Shown one piece after another: positions 36,421 to 46,635 of a stretch of DNA of 64,000 nt; the stretch's first letter is position 1, and each line of letters opens with the position of its first letter. The translations under genes were made by a program, and so were the position numbers. The notes under the pieces are model-generated. The model worked only from the letters and a program-made list of their open reading frames with translations, did not search any database and had not been told where the DNA came from. Source of the stretch: Telopea speciosissima (taxonomy: Eukaryota > Streptophyta > Magnoliopsida > Proteales > Proteaceae); the NCBI RefSeq assembly GCF_018873765.1, contig NC_057924.1:124001-188000 (forward strand), given 5' to 3'.

Positions 36421-38064
36421 ATGTTAATATCAGGATTATTTATATTATTATTTATATCAGCAATTTCAGCTCAAAGAATTAATGGAATCAATATAAACAG
36501 AGCGGCTGCTTTAGTATTACTTTATTCGTTTATTCTATCTATAGATACATTAAATGTATCAGTAATAGGATCAGGTATAGGAGTATATGGAGGGCTTTAT
36601 CAAGTAACAGTTTTATCTAAAATCGTTGAAAGTTTTATTTATATATTAGCAGCTATGATTTTAGCAAACACAATTTCTACTGAAAATAAAAGTGCAGTAA
36701 GATCAGAATATTCAATTATAGCATTATTTACAGTAGTAGGTGGTATTCTATTAATTAAAAGTAATGACTTAGTATCTATGTACTTATCAATTGAATTACA
36801 AAGTTTTGGACTTTATGTTCTAGCTACAATATATAGAGATAGTCAAGCAGCAACTTATGCTGGTTTAAAATATTTTTTATTAGGAGGACTATCATCAGGG
36901 TTTATTTTATTGGGATCATCGATTATATATGCTTATACAGGTGTAACAAATTTAGAATCAATATATCTGTTAATGTCAGAACAGAGTCTAATTCAGTTAA
37001 ATAATATAGCAACTGAAAATGGTAAATGGCTAGAATTATCATCAAATTTTTTTTCATTTGTACAAATAGGATTATTAGTTATGACAGTTGGATTTTTATT
37101 TAAAGTAGCAGCAGCACCATTTCATAATTGGGCTCCAGATGTTTACGACGGAGTTCCTGTAAAAGTAACTACTTGGTTAGCTATAATGGCAAAAATTTCT
37201 ATTTTAACTTTTTTACTAGATTTGGTTATAGCATCATCAGTATCAAAAAAGATTATTAGTCTAGAAACATCTTTATCAAGTTTAACTGAATCTAGTGCAG
37301 CCGCCAATTTAACTAATTTACTGTTAATAGCTTCACTTCTTTCATTATTGGTAGGAACAATAGTAGGGTTAGCACAATCTCGAATAAAACGATTGTTAGC
37401 TTATAGTACTATTTCACATGTTGGGTTTTTATTATTAGCTATAGCTATAAACACACAAGATTCTACTGAGTCATTTATTTTTTATTTAATTCAATATAGT
37501 TTAACTAGTGCTAATGCATTTTTTGTATTAATTGCTTTTGGACAGCTACGTTCTTTATCAGTAAAAAGAAATAATATATCAACTAAGCTTGAAGATGATT
37601 ATAATGCAGAAACAGAATATTCACCTATACAATTTATAAGTCAATTAAGAGGTCAATTTAATGCGGCAGAACCTTCACCATTATTAGCTTTAGCTATGGC
37701 TATTATTTTATTTTCTATGGCTGGAATACCTCCATTAATAGGATTTTTTGCCAAACAGGCAGTATTATTAGCTGCAGTGAAAAATGGATTTATATTTTTG
37801 GCCTTAATTGGTATTATTACTAGTGTTATTAGTGCTGCTTATTATTTAAAAGTTATAAAAGTAATGATATTTGATCCTTATGAACTAAATGAGTCTATTA
37901 CAGATCTTGACTTAAAAACAGAACCAGCTACTGATAAAAAATTATCGAATAGTTTAAGTTTCTCTATTTCTATTTTAACCGTTTTAACTTTATTTTTTGT
38001 TTGGAAACCTACTTTAATATTAAACAGCGCACATATTATGGCATTAAGTTTATTTTATCTTTAA
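36421..38064 (+). CDS. nad2: NADH dehydrogenase subunit 2
   Basis: 547 residues, an antiporter-like complex I subunit. Conserved stretches are LGGLSSGFILLGSSIIY, FHNWAPDVYDGVPVKVTTWL and MAGIPPLIGFFAKQAV, with about 14 hydrophobic segments and a hydrophilic loop near residues 380-410. The stop codon is followed after only three bases by the nad3 start, a pairing typical of fungi that implies co-transcription. The frame is intact and of normal fungal length. Confidence 0.97.
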   Translation: MLISGLFILLFISAISAQRINGININRAAALVLLYSFILSIDTLNVSVIGSGIGVYGGLYQVTVLSKIVESFIYILAAMILANTISTENKSAVRSEYSIIALFTVVGGILLIKSNDLVSMYLSIELQSFGLYVLATIYRDSQAATYAGLKYFLLGGLSSGFILLGSSIIYAYTGVTNLESIYLLMSEQSLIQLNNIATENGKWLELSSNFFSFVQIGLLVMTVGFLFKVAAAPFHNWAPDVYDGVPVKVTTWLAIMAKISILTFLLDLVIASSVSKKIISLETSLSSLTESSAAANLTNLLLIASLLSLLVGTIVGLAQSRIKRLLAYSTISHVGFLLLAIAINTQDSTESFIFYLIQYSLTSANAFFVLIAFGQLRSLSVKRNNISTKLEDDYNAETEYSPIQFISQLRGQFNAAEPSPLLALAMAIILFSMAGIPPLIGFFAKQAVLLAAVKNGFIFLALIGIITSVISAAYYLKVIKVMIFDPYELNESITDLDLKTEPATDKKLSNSLSFSISILTVLTLFFVWKPTLILNSAHIMALSLFYL

Positions 38065-38067
38065 ATA

Positions 38068-38475
38068 ATGGACGCAATTAACACATTATCAGTTTTATTT
38101 ATTCTTGTACCAATTTTAGGTGCATTATTATTAGTTTTAAATTTACTTTTGGCTGTACATAATCCGGACAATCAAAAAATTCAAAGTTTTGAATGTGGAT
38201 TTAGTGCTTTTAGTCAAACTAGAAGTCGATTTAGTGTAGCTTTTTATTTAGTAGGAATTTTATTTTTATTATTTGATTTGGAAATTATTTTAATTTTCCC
38301 TTATGCTGTATCTGCTTATAATAACGAAGCTTATGGACTTTGGATCGTAGTTATTTTTATTTTAATCTTAACTTTAGGGTTCATTTTCGAATTTGGTAAA
38401 GGAGCTTTAAAAATTACTACTACAGGATCAGAAAATAACTCAGCAAATGGAAATAAAAACGATTATATTGTTTAA
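38068..38475 (+). CDS. nad3: NADH dehydrogenase subunit 3
   Basis: 135 residues, a small membrane subunit of complex I near the quinone channel. It shows SFECGFSAFSQTRSRFSVAFYLVG, including the Cys of the flexible loop that switches complex I between active and inactive forms, then FLLFDLEIILIFPY. Three hydrophobic segments. It starts three bases after the nad2 stop. The C terminus is polar (GSENNSANGNKN), slightly longer than in many fungi. Confidence 0.97.
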   Translation: MDAINTLSVLFILVPILGALLLVLNLLLAVHNPDNQKIQSFECGFSAFSQTRSRFSVAFYLVGILFLLFDLEIILIFPYAVSAYNNEAYGLWIVVIFILILTLGFIFEFGKGALKITTTGSENNSANGNKNDYIV

Positions 38476-38888
38476 CATATGTTTTCTAATTTTAACTAAT
38501 TAGAAATACAACAGAGTTATTTTTGCTTGTATAACAAGAGCAATGAACAGTTCTCCCCTAAAAAAATAATAAAGATTAGAAAAAAAAAATAACAAGATCA
38601 TTAGTATATTATCCCATTATATCTTAAATAAATAAGAGTTATTGTCTTATTAACTAAAAAAAAACTAAACTGCTTAAGACACTTTATTTAAACTGTTTAC
38701 AGTTTTATTCTCTTTTAACTTTAATTTTTAACTTAATTGCAATTTTAATGTAAAAAAGAGCAGCTTAGAAGTTTTTTTTCAAGATTTCCTTTCTTTAAAG
38801 AAATGAAATATTTTTACCTTTGGCAGCTTGTATAAATTAAGCTATTTTCTTAAATGAAAAAAAAAAATAAAAAAAAAAAAAAACAGTT
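38476..38888. other. AT-rich intergenic region, nad3 to cox2
   Basis: About 410 bp without a gene. It has A runs and scattered AGCAG/CTGC-type short motifs that recur in other gaps of this mitogenome. Confidence 0.6.
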
Positions 38889-39653
38889 ATGTTATTAAAC
38901 CTAATTTTTAACGGATTAAACCCTCTTTTAACAGATGCTCCTACACCTTGGGGATTATATTTTCAAGATGGGGCTAGTCCTTCATTTGAAGGAATTGTTG
39001 AATTACATGATCAAATTATGTTTTATTTAGTAGTAATTCTATTTGGTGTAGCATGGATTATGGGTTCAGCAATGAAAACTTTTTCAAGTAAACAAACACA
39101 AATAGTACATAAATATTCAAATCACGGAACTTTAATAGAACTAATTTGGACTATTAGTCCAGCATTAGTTCTAGTAGCTATTGCTTTTCCTAGTTTCAAG
39201 CTATTATATTTAATGGATGATGTATTAGATCCAGCAATGACAGTAAAAGCAGTAGGTCACCAATGGTACTGGTCATACGAATATTCTGATTTTGTAAATG
39301 ATGATGGTGAATCAATTGAATTTGATAGTTATATGATACCACAAGAAGATTTAGTTGACGGACAATTGAGACAATTAGAAGTTGATTCTAGAGTTATTGT
39401 ACCTGTTAACACTCATATTAGATTTATCGTAACTGGAGCTGATGTAATCCATGATTTTGCAGTTCCTGCCTTAGGTTTAAAAATTGATGCTACACCAGGA
39501 AGATTAAATCAAGCTTCAGTATTAATTCAAAGAGAAGGAGTATTTTACGGTCAATGTTCTGAAATTTGTGGAGTATTACATTCGGCTATGCCAATATCTA
39601 TAGAAGCTGTTTCAGTTGAAAAATACTTAGCTTGGTTAGATTCACAAGCCTAA
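38889..39653 (+). CDS. cox2: Cytochrome c oxidase subunit 2
   Basis: 254 residues. It carries the CuA centre that takes electrons from cytochrome c. Two N-terminal membrane hairpin segments (about residues 42-62 and 82-105) are followed by the cupredoxin domain: GHQWYWSYEYSDF (electron entry), DVIHDFAVPALGLK (His ligand), and GQCSEICGVLHSAMPI (both Cys, Glu, His and Met of CuA). The N terminus has the short leader typical of fungal Cox2 that is cleaved after insertion. Length normal, frame unbroken. Confidence 0.98.
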   Translation: MLLNLIFNGLNPLLTDAPTPWGLYFQDGASPSFEGIVELHDQIMFYLVVILFGVAWIMGSAMKTFSSKQTQIVHKYSNHGTLIELIWTISPALVLVAIAFPSFKLLYLMDDVLDPAMTVKAVGHQWYWSYEYSDFVNDDGESIEFDSYMIPQEDLVDGQLRQLEVDSRVIVPVNTHIRFIVTGADVIHDFAVPALGLKIDATPGRLNQASVLIQREGVFYGQCSEICGVLHSAMPISIEAVSVEKYLAWLDSQA

Positions 39654-39984
39654 TATTATTAAACTTACTATTTTCAGTTTTTTAATTGGACTAAAAAACT
39701 GAAAAAATGAGTTATATTATAAATATAACTAAACCAGTGAAAAATAGTTAATAATACCCCATTTAACGTCTATAATTTCCCTAACTATTTTTTATTATAT
39801 GAATTTGTTAGTGTAATTTAAAATATAATAAATAAATAATTTAGCAGTGTAAAAATATAGCTAAAAATTCAAAAAGTTGTTTTTTCTTTAAAAGAAGTAT
39901 AGCAATATAAAAAACTATTACAGAAATAAATAAAGAATAATAAAATTATAATAATTAGATTATAAAAAGTGGTCATAGGTCACT
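39654..39984. other. AT-rich intergenic region, cox2 to rns
   Basis: About 330 bp. It has an inverted repeat close to the cox2 stop (CAGTTTTTTAAT..AAAAAACTG near 39675-39705) that could form a hairpin at the mRNA end. No gene seen. Confidence 0.55.
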
Positions 39985-41497
39985 AAAATAAGATGAGTTT
40001 GATGTTGGCTCCGAATGAACGCTGTCTAGAAGCTTTAACACATGCTAATCGAACGTTTAAAAAAGTGGTGTACAGGTGAGTATAAAGTAGGAAGACTAGC
40101 CAAAAGTAAGAGATAAAATCTCTTATAAAAAGAGATATAAATCAAATAAAAGAGTAAGAAAGGTTTTAACCGGTTTACTCGCTTTTGGATGAGCCTACTC
40201 GGGGAGGTAGTAGGAGAGGTAATTGCTTAACTAGCCTAAGATCCGTAGTCGTATCTGAGAGGATGATCGACCACATTGGCTCTGAAACAACAGCCAAGTC
40301 TACCCATAAGGGTAACCAGCAGTGAGGAATATTGGTCACTGACCGAAAGGTTGAACCAGCTATCTAGAAGGGTGTAAACTAAATAAGGATAAAACCCTAA
40401 AAAAGAGAGGATAATGACGTTATCTTTTTGACAAGTCTCGACCAAATCACGTGCCAGCAGTCGCGGTAAAACGTGGGAGGCAAGCGTTATTGATCTTAAA
40501 TGGGTCTAAAGGGTCCGTAAAACGGTAAATTAAGCGATAACGTAAAGTTAATAATTGAACTGATTTACTAGAGTCTTATAGAGGAACAGAGGAATTGCAA
40601 GAGTAAGGATGAAATCTTTTGATACTTGTAGGACCGCCAAAGGCGAAGGCATCGTTCCAGGTAAAGACTGACGTTGAGGGACGTAGGCGTTGGGAGCGAA
40701 AAGGATTAGATACCCCTGTAGTCAACGCTGTAAACGATGAGTGCTTAAGATTAGTAATAATTATAAAAATAATTTCACATTAGTCTCGAAATGAAGATGT
40801 TAAGCACTTCACCTGGGGAGTACTGTCGCAAGGCTGAAACCCAAAACATTAGACGGTCACGGAAACCAGCAGTGAAGCATGTTATTTAATACGATGATCC
40901 GCGTACAATCTTACCACTTCTTGAATGTCCTTTTCACTAAAAAGAAAAGGCCTATTTAATTAAACCAACATATTTTTTTTTATTAAAATAGATTAGTTAA
41001 ATTTGGAAAAATACAACAGGCGTTGCATGGCTGTCTTCAGTTCGTGTCGTGAGATATCAGGTTCATTCCGCTAAACGAATGAAACCCTTCTTTCTTAATT
41101 TTTATTTATTTATTAAGAAGATTCTTGGAAAACGAGGATATAATGGGGATTAAGACAAGTCGTCATGGCCTTTATGAAGTGGGCTATAGACGTGCCACAA
41201 GAGCTTTGACAATGGGATGCTAAGACGTGAGTCAGCGCTAAACCTTAAAAAAAGCTATGTTCGGATTGTAGTCTGCAACTCGACTACATGAAGCAGGAAT
41301 TGCTAGTAATCGTAAATCAGGACGTTACGGTGAAATATTAAATCTGTGATGTACTAACTACTCGTCAAGCGCGGAAAGGTGCGTGGCCCCGAAGAGGTTG
41401 TTCTAGACAATAAATCTGGAATGGTTTCGACTGGTCGGTGCTGATTCGTGTTAAGTCGAAATAAGGTAGGTGTAGGGGAACCTGTACCTGAAAAATT
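39985..41497 (+). rRNA. rns: Mitochondrial small-subunit rRNA
   Basis: Bacterial 16S landmarks appear in order: GATGAGTTTGATGTTGGCTC at the 5' end, GTGCCAGCAGTCGCGGTAA (530 loop, about 40450), GATTAGATACCCCTGTAGTC (about 40705), AACAGGCGTTGCATGGCTGT (about 41014), GAATTGCTAGTAATCG (about 41296) and AATAAGGTAGGTGTAGGGGA near the 3' end. About 1.5 kb and uninterrupted. The exact ends are set by homology and may be off by some bases. A minus-strand open frame inside (40236-40445) is a chance frame. Confidence 0.95.
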
Positions 41498-41685
41498 AAA
41501 ATCCAACTACCCCTTTATTGTTAATGATATGCTAATATAAATTTAGCTCTTTTTTAAACTATTAAACCTTATGACCTAGGCTTAAAAAAGGAACTATTCA
41601 TTTACTTTTGCAGCTAATATAATTTTTTATTAGTTCTCTTTGTAATATGAGCGGTAAACTCTTATTGTTTCTTCTTGCTGTTAAA

Positions 41686-41768
41686 GGGAAGGATTCCTAT
41701 GCTGGTCAGGAGATGAGCTGTAAATTCATTGGTTTAAACCGTCCAGAGTTCGATTCTCTGCCTTCTCA
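41686..41768 (+). tRNA. trnY: tRNA-Tyr (anticodon GTA), long variable arm
   Basis: Acceptor GGGAAGG pairs CCTTCTC with one wobble. Anticodon loop is CTGTAAA, followed by a long variable arm (TGGTTTAAACCGTC) and T-arm CAGAGTTCGATTCTCTG. A long-variable-arm tRNA-Tyr is common in fungal mitochondria. Confidence 0.9.
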
Positions 41769-41834
41769 TTAAAAAAGGTTCACTAAATAAGGCAAGTTTC
41801 TTGTCTTTTTAAAACCTCTTCCCATCATTTTTAA

Positions 41835-41905
41835 GTCGCTATGGCTTAACGGTAAAGCAGGACACTGTTAATGTCTAGATAGGGGTTCGATTCCTCTTGG
41901 TGACT
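41835..41905 (+). tRNA. trnN: tRNA-Asn (anticodon GTT)
   Basis: Acceptor GTCGCTA pairs TGGTGAC with wobbles. Anticodon stem GGACA/TGTCT holds loop CTGTTAA. T-arm AGGGGTTCGATTCCTCT. Confidence 0.92.
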
Positions 41906-42083
41906 TTATATAGGTCTAACTTTAAAATAATTAGAGTTGGAAGATAAATTATATTTTTTTAGATTATTTTTATAAAGAAAATAAATAAAAAGGTAGTTAT
42001 TAGTTAATATGATTTATATTTTCTAAAAAAACTATTAGTATATTAATACTTAAATCTAAGTAAATAAAATATGCAATATTTAA

Positions 42084-42803
42084 ATGACAAACTTAATGTT
42101 AATTGATGAGTCAATCACATCTGGGTTTTCGCCCTTAGGTTTAGATATTTTAAGTTTTGGAGCAATTGTGTCAGGAATATTAGTTATTAGTGCAAGAAAT
42201 CCAGTTATTTCAGTATTATTTTTAATAGCATTATTTGTAAATATCGCAGCTTATTTAATTTTATTAGGAATAAATTTCATAGGTCTTGCATATATAACAG
42301 TTTATGTTGGTGCAATAGCTATTCTTTTCTTATTTGTAATTTTCTTACTTGACATAAAATTAGCGGAATTACATCAAGATAATAGTGCATCTAAAAACAG
42401 TTTACCATTAGGTGCAATTATAGGAGTCGCTTTTTTATATCCATTATATTCAATAATTCCGAGTAATATCACAGAAATGAAATCATTTTCATTCTATGTT
42501 TTTAATTGGTTAAATTCTTTAATAACAGGATCAGTCTCGTTATTTAAAGCTAATGATCTTAACTCATCAAATAACTTAAATGTACAGTCTGATAGTAATT
42601 TACATAAATTAGAAGTAGAATCTGTATTTACTAATTTATGGGATGGTAATTTTGCAGCTTTTAGTCAAATTTCATCTATTGGTAATATAATGTATACTGG
42701 TTATACTTTATGGTTTTTTGTTGCTGGTTTAATTCTTTTACTAGCAATGGTAGCTGCTATTAGTTTAACATTTAAACCAGCATCTCTATCTAATTCACCT
42801 TAA
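42084..42803 (+). CDS. nad6: NADH dehydrogenase subunit 6
   Basis: 239 residues, a membrane subunit of complex I next to nad1 and nad4L in the complex. It has the conserved N-terminal half with NPVISVLFLIALFVNIAAYL and the pi-bulge helix region GLAYITVYVGAIAILFLFVI, a hydrophilic loop (about residues 155-190) and a final hydrophobic segment. The protein is poorly conserved in fungi, so the call rests on the VYVGAIAILFLF block. Frame unbroken; the start matches family alignments. Confidence 0.95.
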   Translation: MTNLMLIDESITSGFSPLGLDILSFGAIVSGILVISARNPVISVLFLIALFVNIAAYLILLGINFIGLAYITVYVGAIAILFLFVIFLLDIKLAELHQDNSASKNSLPLGAIIGVAFLYPLYSIIPSNITEMKSFSFYVFNWLNSLITGSVSLFKANDLNSSNNLNVQSDSNLHKLEVESVFTNLWDGNFAAFSQISSIGNIMYTGYTLWFFVAGLILLLAMVAAISLTFKPASLSNSP

Positions 42804-43172
42804 ATTATAGATTTTATCTAATCATAATAGTTTTTTTATTCTTAACTCCTTTTTTTTTAGGAAAAGGATTAATTTCAGATGATTTAACTAGCAACTGCTA
42901 ACGGCAATATACGGATTATTACAACAATTAAAAAAGATTATTAATTATTAAATAGAATAATTAATTAAATTATTAAAGACGGCCGCACAATAACTCGACC
43001 TTAATAAAAAGAGACAAGAAGACAGCACAAAGTCACCTTTAAAGTCTATTTAATTGTTAAAACTCAAATCTAAAAAAAAAGCAAGAACAAAATGCCATAT
43101 AAATAAAGCTAAAAATGAAAAAGGCTGTAAAATGGTTTGTTCTAAAAAGAAGAGTTACTATGGCATAAAGTT
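42804..43172. other. AT-rich intergenic region, nad6 to nad1
   Basis: About 370 bp without a gene. A GACGGCCGC string near 42978 is unusually GC-rich for the surroundings. Confidence 0.55.
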
Positions 43173-44234
43173 ATGAAATTATTATTTAGTTTGTTAGAGG
43201 TTCTTATAGTAATACTTCCTATATTACTAGCCGTAGCGTATGTAACTGTAGCCGAGCGTAAAGCTATGGGTAGTATGCAAAGACGATTAGGTCCAAATAA
43301 AGTAGGATATCTAGGAACATTACAAGCGTTTGCTGATGCTTTAAAATTAATTGTGAAGGAAACAATTATACCAGCGCATGCTAATTCAGTATTGTTCTTT
43401 TTAGGTCCAATAATCACACTAATATTTGCTTTACTAGGTTGGGGAGTAATTCCATTTGGTCCTGGATTAGCTATTTCTGACTATAATCTTGGATTATTAT
43501 ATTCAATAGCCATATCATCTTTAGGTGTTTATGGACTTTTAATAGCAGGATGGGCTGCAAATTCAAAATATGCATTTGTAGGTTCTTTAAGAAGTGCAGC
43601 ACAATTAGTAAGTTATGAGTTAGTATTAAGTTCAGCTATGTTAATTGTATTATTTATAACAGGTTCACTAAATATAACTACAATAATAGAGTATCAGCAA
43701 GCAGTTTGGTTTATCGTACCATTATTCCCTGTATTTATTATATTTTTTATAGGGGCTTTAGCTGAAACAAATAGAGCACCATTTGATTTACCTGAGGCTG
43801 AATCAGAACTAGTTGCAGGATTTATGACAGAACATTCGGCTGTTATTTTTGTTTTTTTCTTTTTAGCAGAATATTCTAATATTATTTTAATCTCAACTTT
43901 AACTGCCATTCTCTTTTTAGGTGGGTATTTATTACCATCAATACCACAGCAAATATACTTATTATCATCTACTACACAAGTTTCTTTAACTAATATCATT
44001 GGAATTACTTCTATGCCTTTAGTTAATGGAGCTATAAATGGTTTAGTATTAGGTTTAAAAGCCACTGCTGTAGTCTTTTTATTTATCTGGGTTAGAGCTA
44101 GTTTTCCTAGAATTAGATACGATCAATTACTACAAGTTTGCTGGATGGTATTACTTCCTCTTGTTTTTGCTATTATTATACTAGTTCCTTGTATAATCTA
44201 TTCTTTTGACTTATTACCATTTAATACTCTTTAA
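43173..44234 (+). CDS. nad1: NADH dehydrogenase subunit 1
   Basis: 353 residues, the complex I subunit that forms much of the quinone chamber. Marks are VAERKAMGSMQRRLGPNKVG, LQAFADALKLIVKE (acidic and basic residues of the E-channel) and ETNRAPFDLPEAESELVAGF, the strongest nad1 signature. Eight hydrophobic segments. The start codon at 43173 gives MKLLFSLLEVLIVILPILLA, the expected first helix. Length normal. Minus-strand frames over the same stretch are shadows. Confidence 0.98.
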   Translation: MKLLFSLLEVLIVILPILLAVAYVTVAERKAMGSMQRRLGPNKVGYLGTLQAFADALKLIVKETIIPAHANSVLFFLGPIITLIFALLGWGVIPFGPGLAISDYNLGLLYSIAISSLGVYGLLIAGWAANSKYAFVGSLRSAAQLVSYELVLSSAMLIVLFITGSLNITTIIEYQQAVWFIVPLFPVFIIFFIGALAETNRAPFDLPEAESELVAGFMTEHSAVIFVFFFLAEYSNIILISTLTAILFLGGYLLPSIPQQIYLLSSTTQVSLTNIIGITSMPLVNGAINGLVLGLKATAVVFLFIWVRASFPRIRYDQLLQVCWMVLLPLVFAIIILVPCIIYSFDLLPFNTL

Positions 44235-44538
44235 TAATATTTTATCCTAGTTTTTAACTAAAAAAAAAGACTGCTTTATGTTATGTTAAAGAACAAAAAG
44301 ATTAAAGCACAATAAAAAACAGCTATAACTTTTTATCTATTTAAATAAAAACTACCCTTTTATTTTGCAGATAGCTAGAGACTATGGGCCATGTATTTTA
44401 ACTTAAAGCCAGGCCTAATATAGCTGTTTTTTTATTCTTTTTTTTTTCTTCTCTTTACATGATAGAATATAAGAGAGAAAATTTTAAATAAGGCTAACCA
44501 ACTGTAATTAACTTTCCATTATAATTAAGACGTTTAAG

Positions 44539-44609
44539 GTGAATATAGTTTAATGGTAGAACAGGCGCTTGTGGCGCACCTTATCTCGGTTCGAGCCCGG
44601 GTTTTCACC
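44539..44609 (+). tRNA. trnH: tRNA-His (anticodon GTG)
   Basis: Acceptor GTGAATA pairs TTTTCAC with one mismatch. The base before it is G, the usual -1 nucleotide of tRNA-His. Anticodon stem GGCGC/GCACC (one C-A mismatch) holds loop TTGTGGC. Confidence 0.88.
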
Positions 44610-44756
44610 CTTTATGAGCTGATTTAATTTAGCAGCTGAACTACTGCCGTCTAAATATATTATAGAAATGACCCAGTAAAAGGGCGGAAATATAACTCTT
44701 TTTATAAATGAGATAATTATCTCATTTTTTATTCACTTAGATAGTGATCTAAAAAA

Positions 44757-44829
44757 GCCGGTATAGTTTAAATGGTTAAAACACTCATCTCATAAGTGGG
44801 TTATGTAGGTTCAATTCCTTCTTCCGGCT
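44757..44829 (+). tRNA. trnM: tRNA-Met (anticodon CAT), first of three
   Basis: Acceptor GCCGGTA pairs TTCCGGC. The anticodon loop CTCATAA sits on a wobble-rich stem (CTCAT/GTGGG). Three CAT tRNAs exist in this set; which is initiator, elongator or a modified Ile type cannot be told from sequence alone. Confidence 0.85.
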
Positions 44830-45091
44830 GTATATAAGTTCTTAAAAGCCCTTATATTTACAGCAGTAAACTAATTTAGATCTAAAGGCGATTTAACCTT
44901 AACTTAAAAAAAAACTAGCTTACAAAAATGGTTATTTTTAATGTCATATTATATATAAGAAAGATATCATCTAGAACATTAGAAAAAAAAAAAAGAAAAA
45001 ACACAAATAAATCTTTTAACTATTTGAACTTAAAGAAAAAAGATAAACGTAAATTAATTAGAAGCAGAAAGAAGGAAAAGGCTTTCATTTT

Positions 45092-45162
45092 GAGTTGTTG
45101 ACTAATGGGTAAGTCGCTGATTTTTGAATTCAGTTCATGAAAGTTCGAGCCTTTCCAACTCA
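45092..45162 (+). tRNA. trnQ: tRNA-Gln (anticodon TTG)
   Basis: Acceptor GAGTTGT pairs CCAACTC. Anticodon loop TTTTGAA, stem CTGA/TCAG plus a weak T-T closing pair. T-arm AAAGTTCGAGCCTTT. Confidence 0.88.
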
Positions 45163-45202
45163 TGTTAAAGGGCGACTTAATTTTTCTTTATGAGGTGTAT
45201 AA

Positions 45203-45274
45203 GGGAATGTAGCTTAACGGTAGAGCCATTGCCTTTTAAGCAATTTAATGTGGGTTCGATTCCTACCATTCTCA
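45203..45274 (+). tRNA. trnK: tRNA-Lys (anticodon TTT)
   Basis: Acceptor GGGAATG pairs CATTCTC with one wobble. Anticodon stem ATTGC/GCAAT with loop CTTTTAA. Clean cloverleaf. Confidence 0.95.
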
Positions 45275-45334
45275 AGAATCTAAATATAAATAAGGCAAGC
45301 AAATTTGCGCTTCTTATTTATCTAAATCTTTTAA

Positions 45335-45407
45335 GCCAGGTTAACTCAACTGGTAGAGTGTGCATCTTGTAAGTGCAATGTTAAGAGTTCAAGTCCCTTA
45401 CCTGGCA
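45335..45407 (+). tRNA. trnT: tRNA-Thr (anticodon TGT)
   Basis: Acceptor GCCAGGT pairs ACCTGGC perfectly. Anticodon stem TGCAT/GTGCA with loop CTTGTAA. Confidence 0.95.
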
Positions 45408-45558
45408 AGAAAAAAAAGTATTATAAAGATAGATTTAGAAGTTAATTTAGTATAGAGGAGAGGATCAGCTTGAGGCTGTTGAATGCTTATAGCCCTTTAC
45501 CTTTTAAATACACATATTGCCCTTGCCTTGTTTTTTATGGGACAAAAGCGATAATTAA

Positions 45559-45631
45559 GACCTTATCGTCAAACTGGTTAAGACACAGCATTTTCACTGC
45601 TGTAATCCTGGTTCAAGCCCAGGTAAGGTTA
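45559..45631 (+). tRNA. trnE: tRNA-Glu (anticodon TTC)
   Basis: Acceptor GACCTTA pairs TAAGGTT. Anticodon stem CAGCA/TGCTG with loop TTTTCAC. T-arm CCTGGTTCAAGCCCAGG. Confidence 0.95.
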
Positions 45632-45664
45632 ATATTGGAGTTTATATATATATATATATCTTAA

Positions 45665-45734
45665 GCGGGTTGGTGTAACTGGTAACATAATTGGCTCATG
45701 ACCAATAGTTAAACGTTCAAATCGTTTGCCCGCA
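45665..45734 (+). tRNA. trnM: tRNA-Met (anticodon CAT), second; initiator candidate
   Basis: Acceptor GCGGGTT pairs TGCCCGC. Anticodon stem ATTGG/CCAAT with loop CTCATGA. The GCGGG acceptor start resembles initiator tRNAs, so this may be the formyl-Met species; the T-stem end is slightly irregular. Confidence 0.85.
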
Positions 45735-45825
45735 CTTAAATTTATTGATTTAGATCCAAAAAGTAAATAGGCATTGCACAACTAAATTTTTGTTGATTAA
45801 TTTAGTTTATAAAAGTCAATTATAA

Positions 45826-45896
45826 GGGGCTATAGCTTAACGGTAAAGCAGGCCATTCATGATGGCTGGATTAGGGTTCAATTCCTTGTAGCCTTA
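45826..45896 (+). tRNA. trnM: tRNA-Met (anticodon CAT), third
   Basis: Acceptor GGGGCTA pairs TAGCCTT with wobbles. Anticodon stem GGCCA/TGGCT with loop TTCATGA. Could be an elongator Met or an Ile type with a modified first anticodon base. Confidence 0.85.
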
Positions 45897-46184
45897 CATT
45901 TAAATGTAAATATTATCTTCTGTTCTGTAAAAATAATGATTCAATTTGCTCTAAAGTTAAGTTATAACTATAATATGAATCTATATTATCTTTTGGTATT
46001 TCTAAAATTGCTGTTTTATTATTACTTCAAAATATATCAATAGTGAATCAAATATTCATTTAAAATTAATCTAAATGGTTTTTCTATCTGTAATAGTGAA
46101 AAAAAAATATTATAGTTGAATGTATGTTTTTTTTCTAATAAAAGTAAATATTGTTAAACGTGTTATTATAGAAAATTATAAATC

Positions 46185-46267
46185 ACTTGCGTGCTGAAAT
46201 GGTAGCCAGAATAAACTTAAGATTTATTGTCCTAAAGGGCGTCAGGGTTCAAGTCCCTGCGCAGGTA
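46185..46267 (+). tRNA. trnL: tRNA-Leu (anticodon TAA)
   Basis: Type II tRNA with a long variable arm. Acceptor ACTTGCG pairs CGCAGGT; anticodon loop CTTAAGA on stem AATAA/TTTATT; T-arm CAGGGTTCAAGTCCCTG. Confidence 0.92.
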
Positions 46268-46562
46268 TTATATAATAATTTTATCTATGTTAATAGCCGC
46301 AGTATCTTCTCTTTTTTTTTTTCTTTTTTTTTTTTTTTGCTTCAGATTGTCTTTTCCTATTATTTAAAGTTTTAAGGCATATATAAACACTATATTAGAT
46401 AAAAGCTTGATCTTTATGATATTCTAATAAAAGGGTAAATTAATCTAATCTAAAACTCTCTAAAAAGGCACAGATTGCTCTTTTATATAAAAAAAATAGC
46501 GACTGTTCAAACTCTTTTAGCTTAAAAAGGCCAATATTAAGACGTGTTTTTTAAGGTTGTAC

Positions 46563-46635
46563 CGGATAGAAGCACGATTGGAAGTGCGTCCGCTTTGGGA
46601 GTGGGAGTCTGATGGTTCGAATCCATTCTATCCGA
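46563..46635 (+). tRNA. trnP: tRNA-Pro (anticodon TGG)
   Basis: Acceptor CGGATAG pairs CTATCCG perfectly. Anticodon loop TTTGGGA on stem CCGC/GTGG. Last member of the ten-tRNA cluster between nad1 and cox3. Confidence 0.94.

Noticed and set aside
40236-40445. Minus-strand 69-codon frame
   Set aside because: Lies within rns; chance frame.
43142-44065. Minus-strand frames of 91 and 123 codons
   Set aside because: Antisense shadows of nad1.
45436-45510. A possible extra tRNA (GAGGAGAGGATCAGC..)
   Set aside because: No acceptor stem or T-arm could be paired; no cloverleaf.
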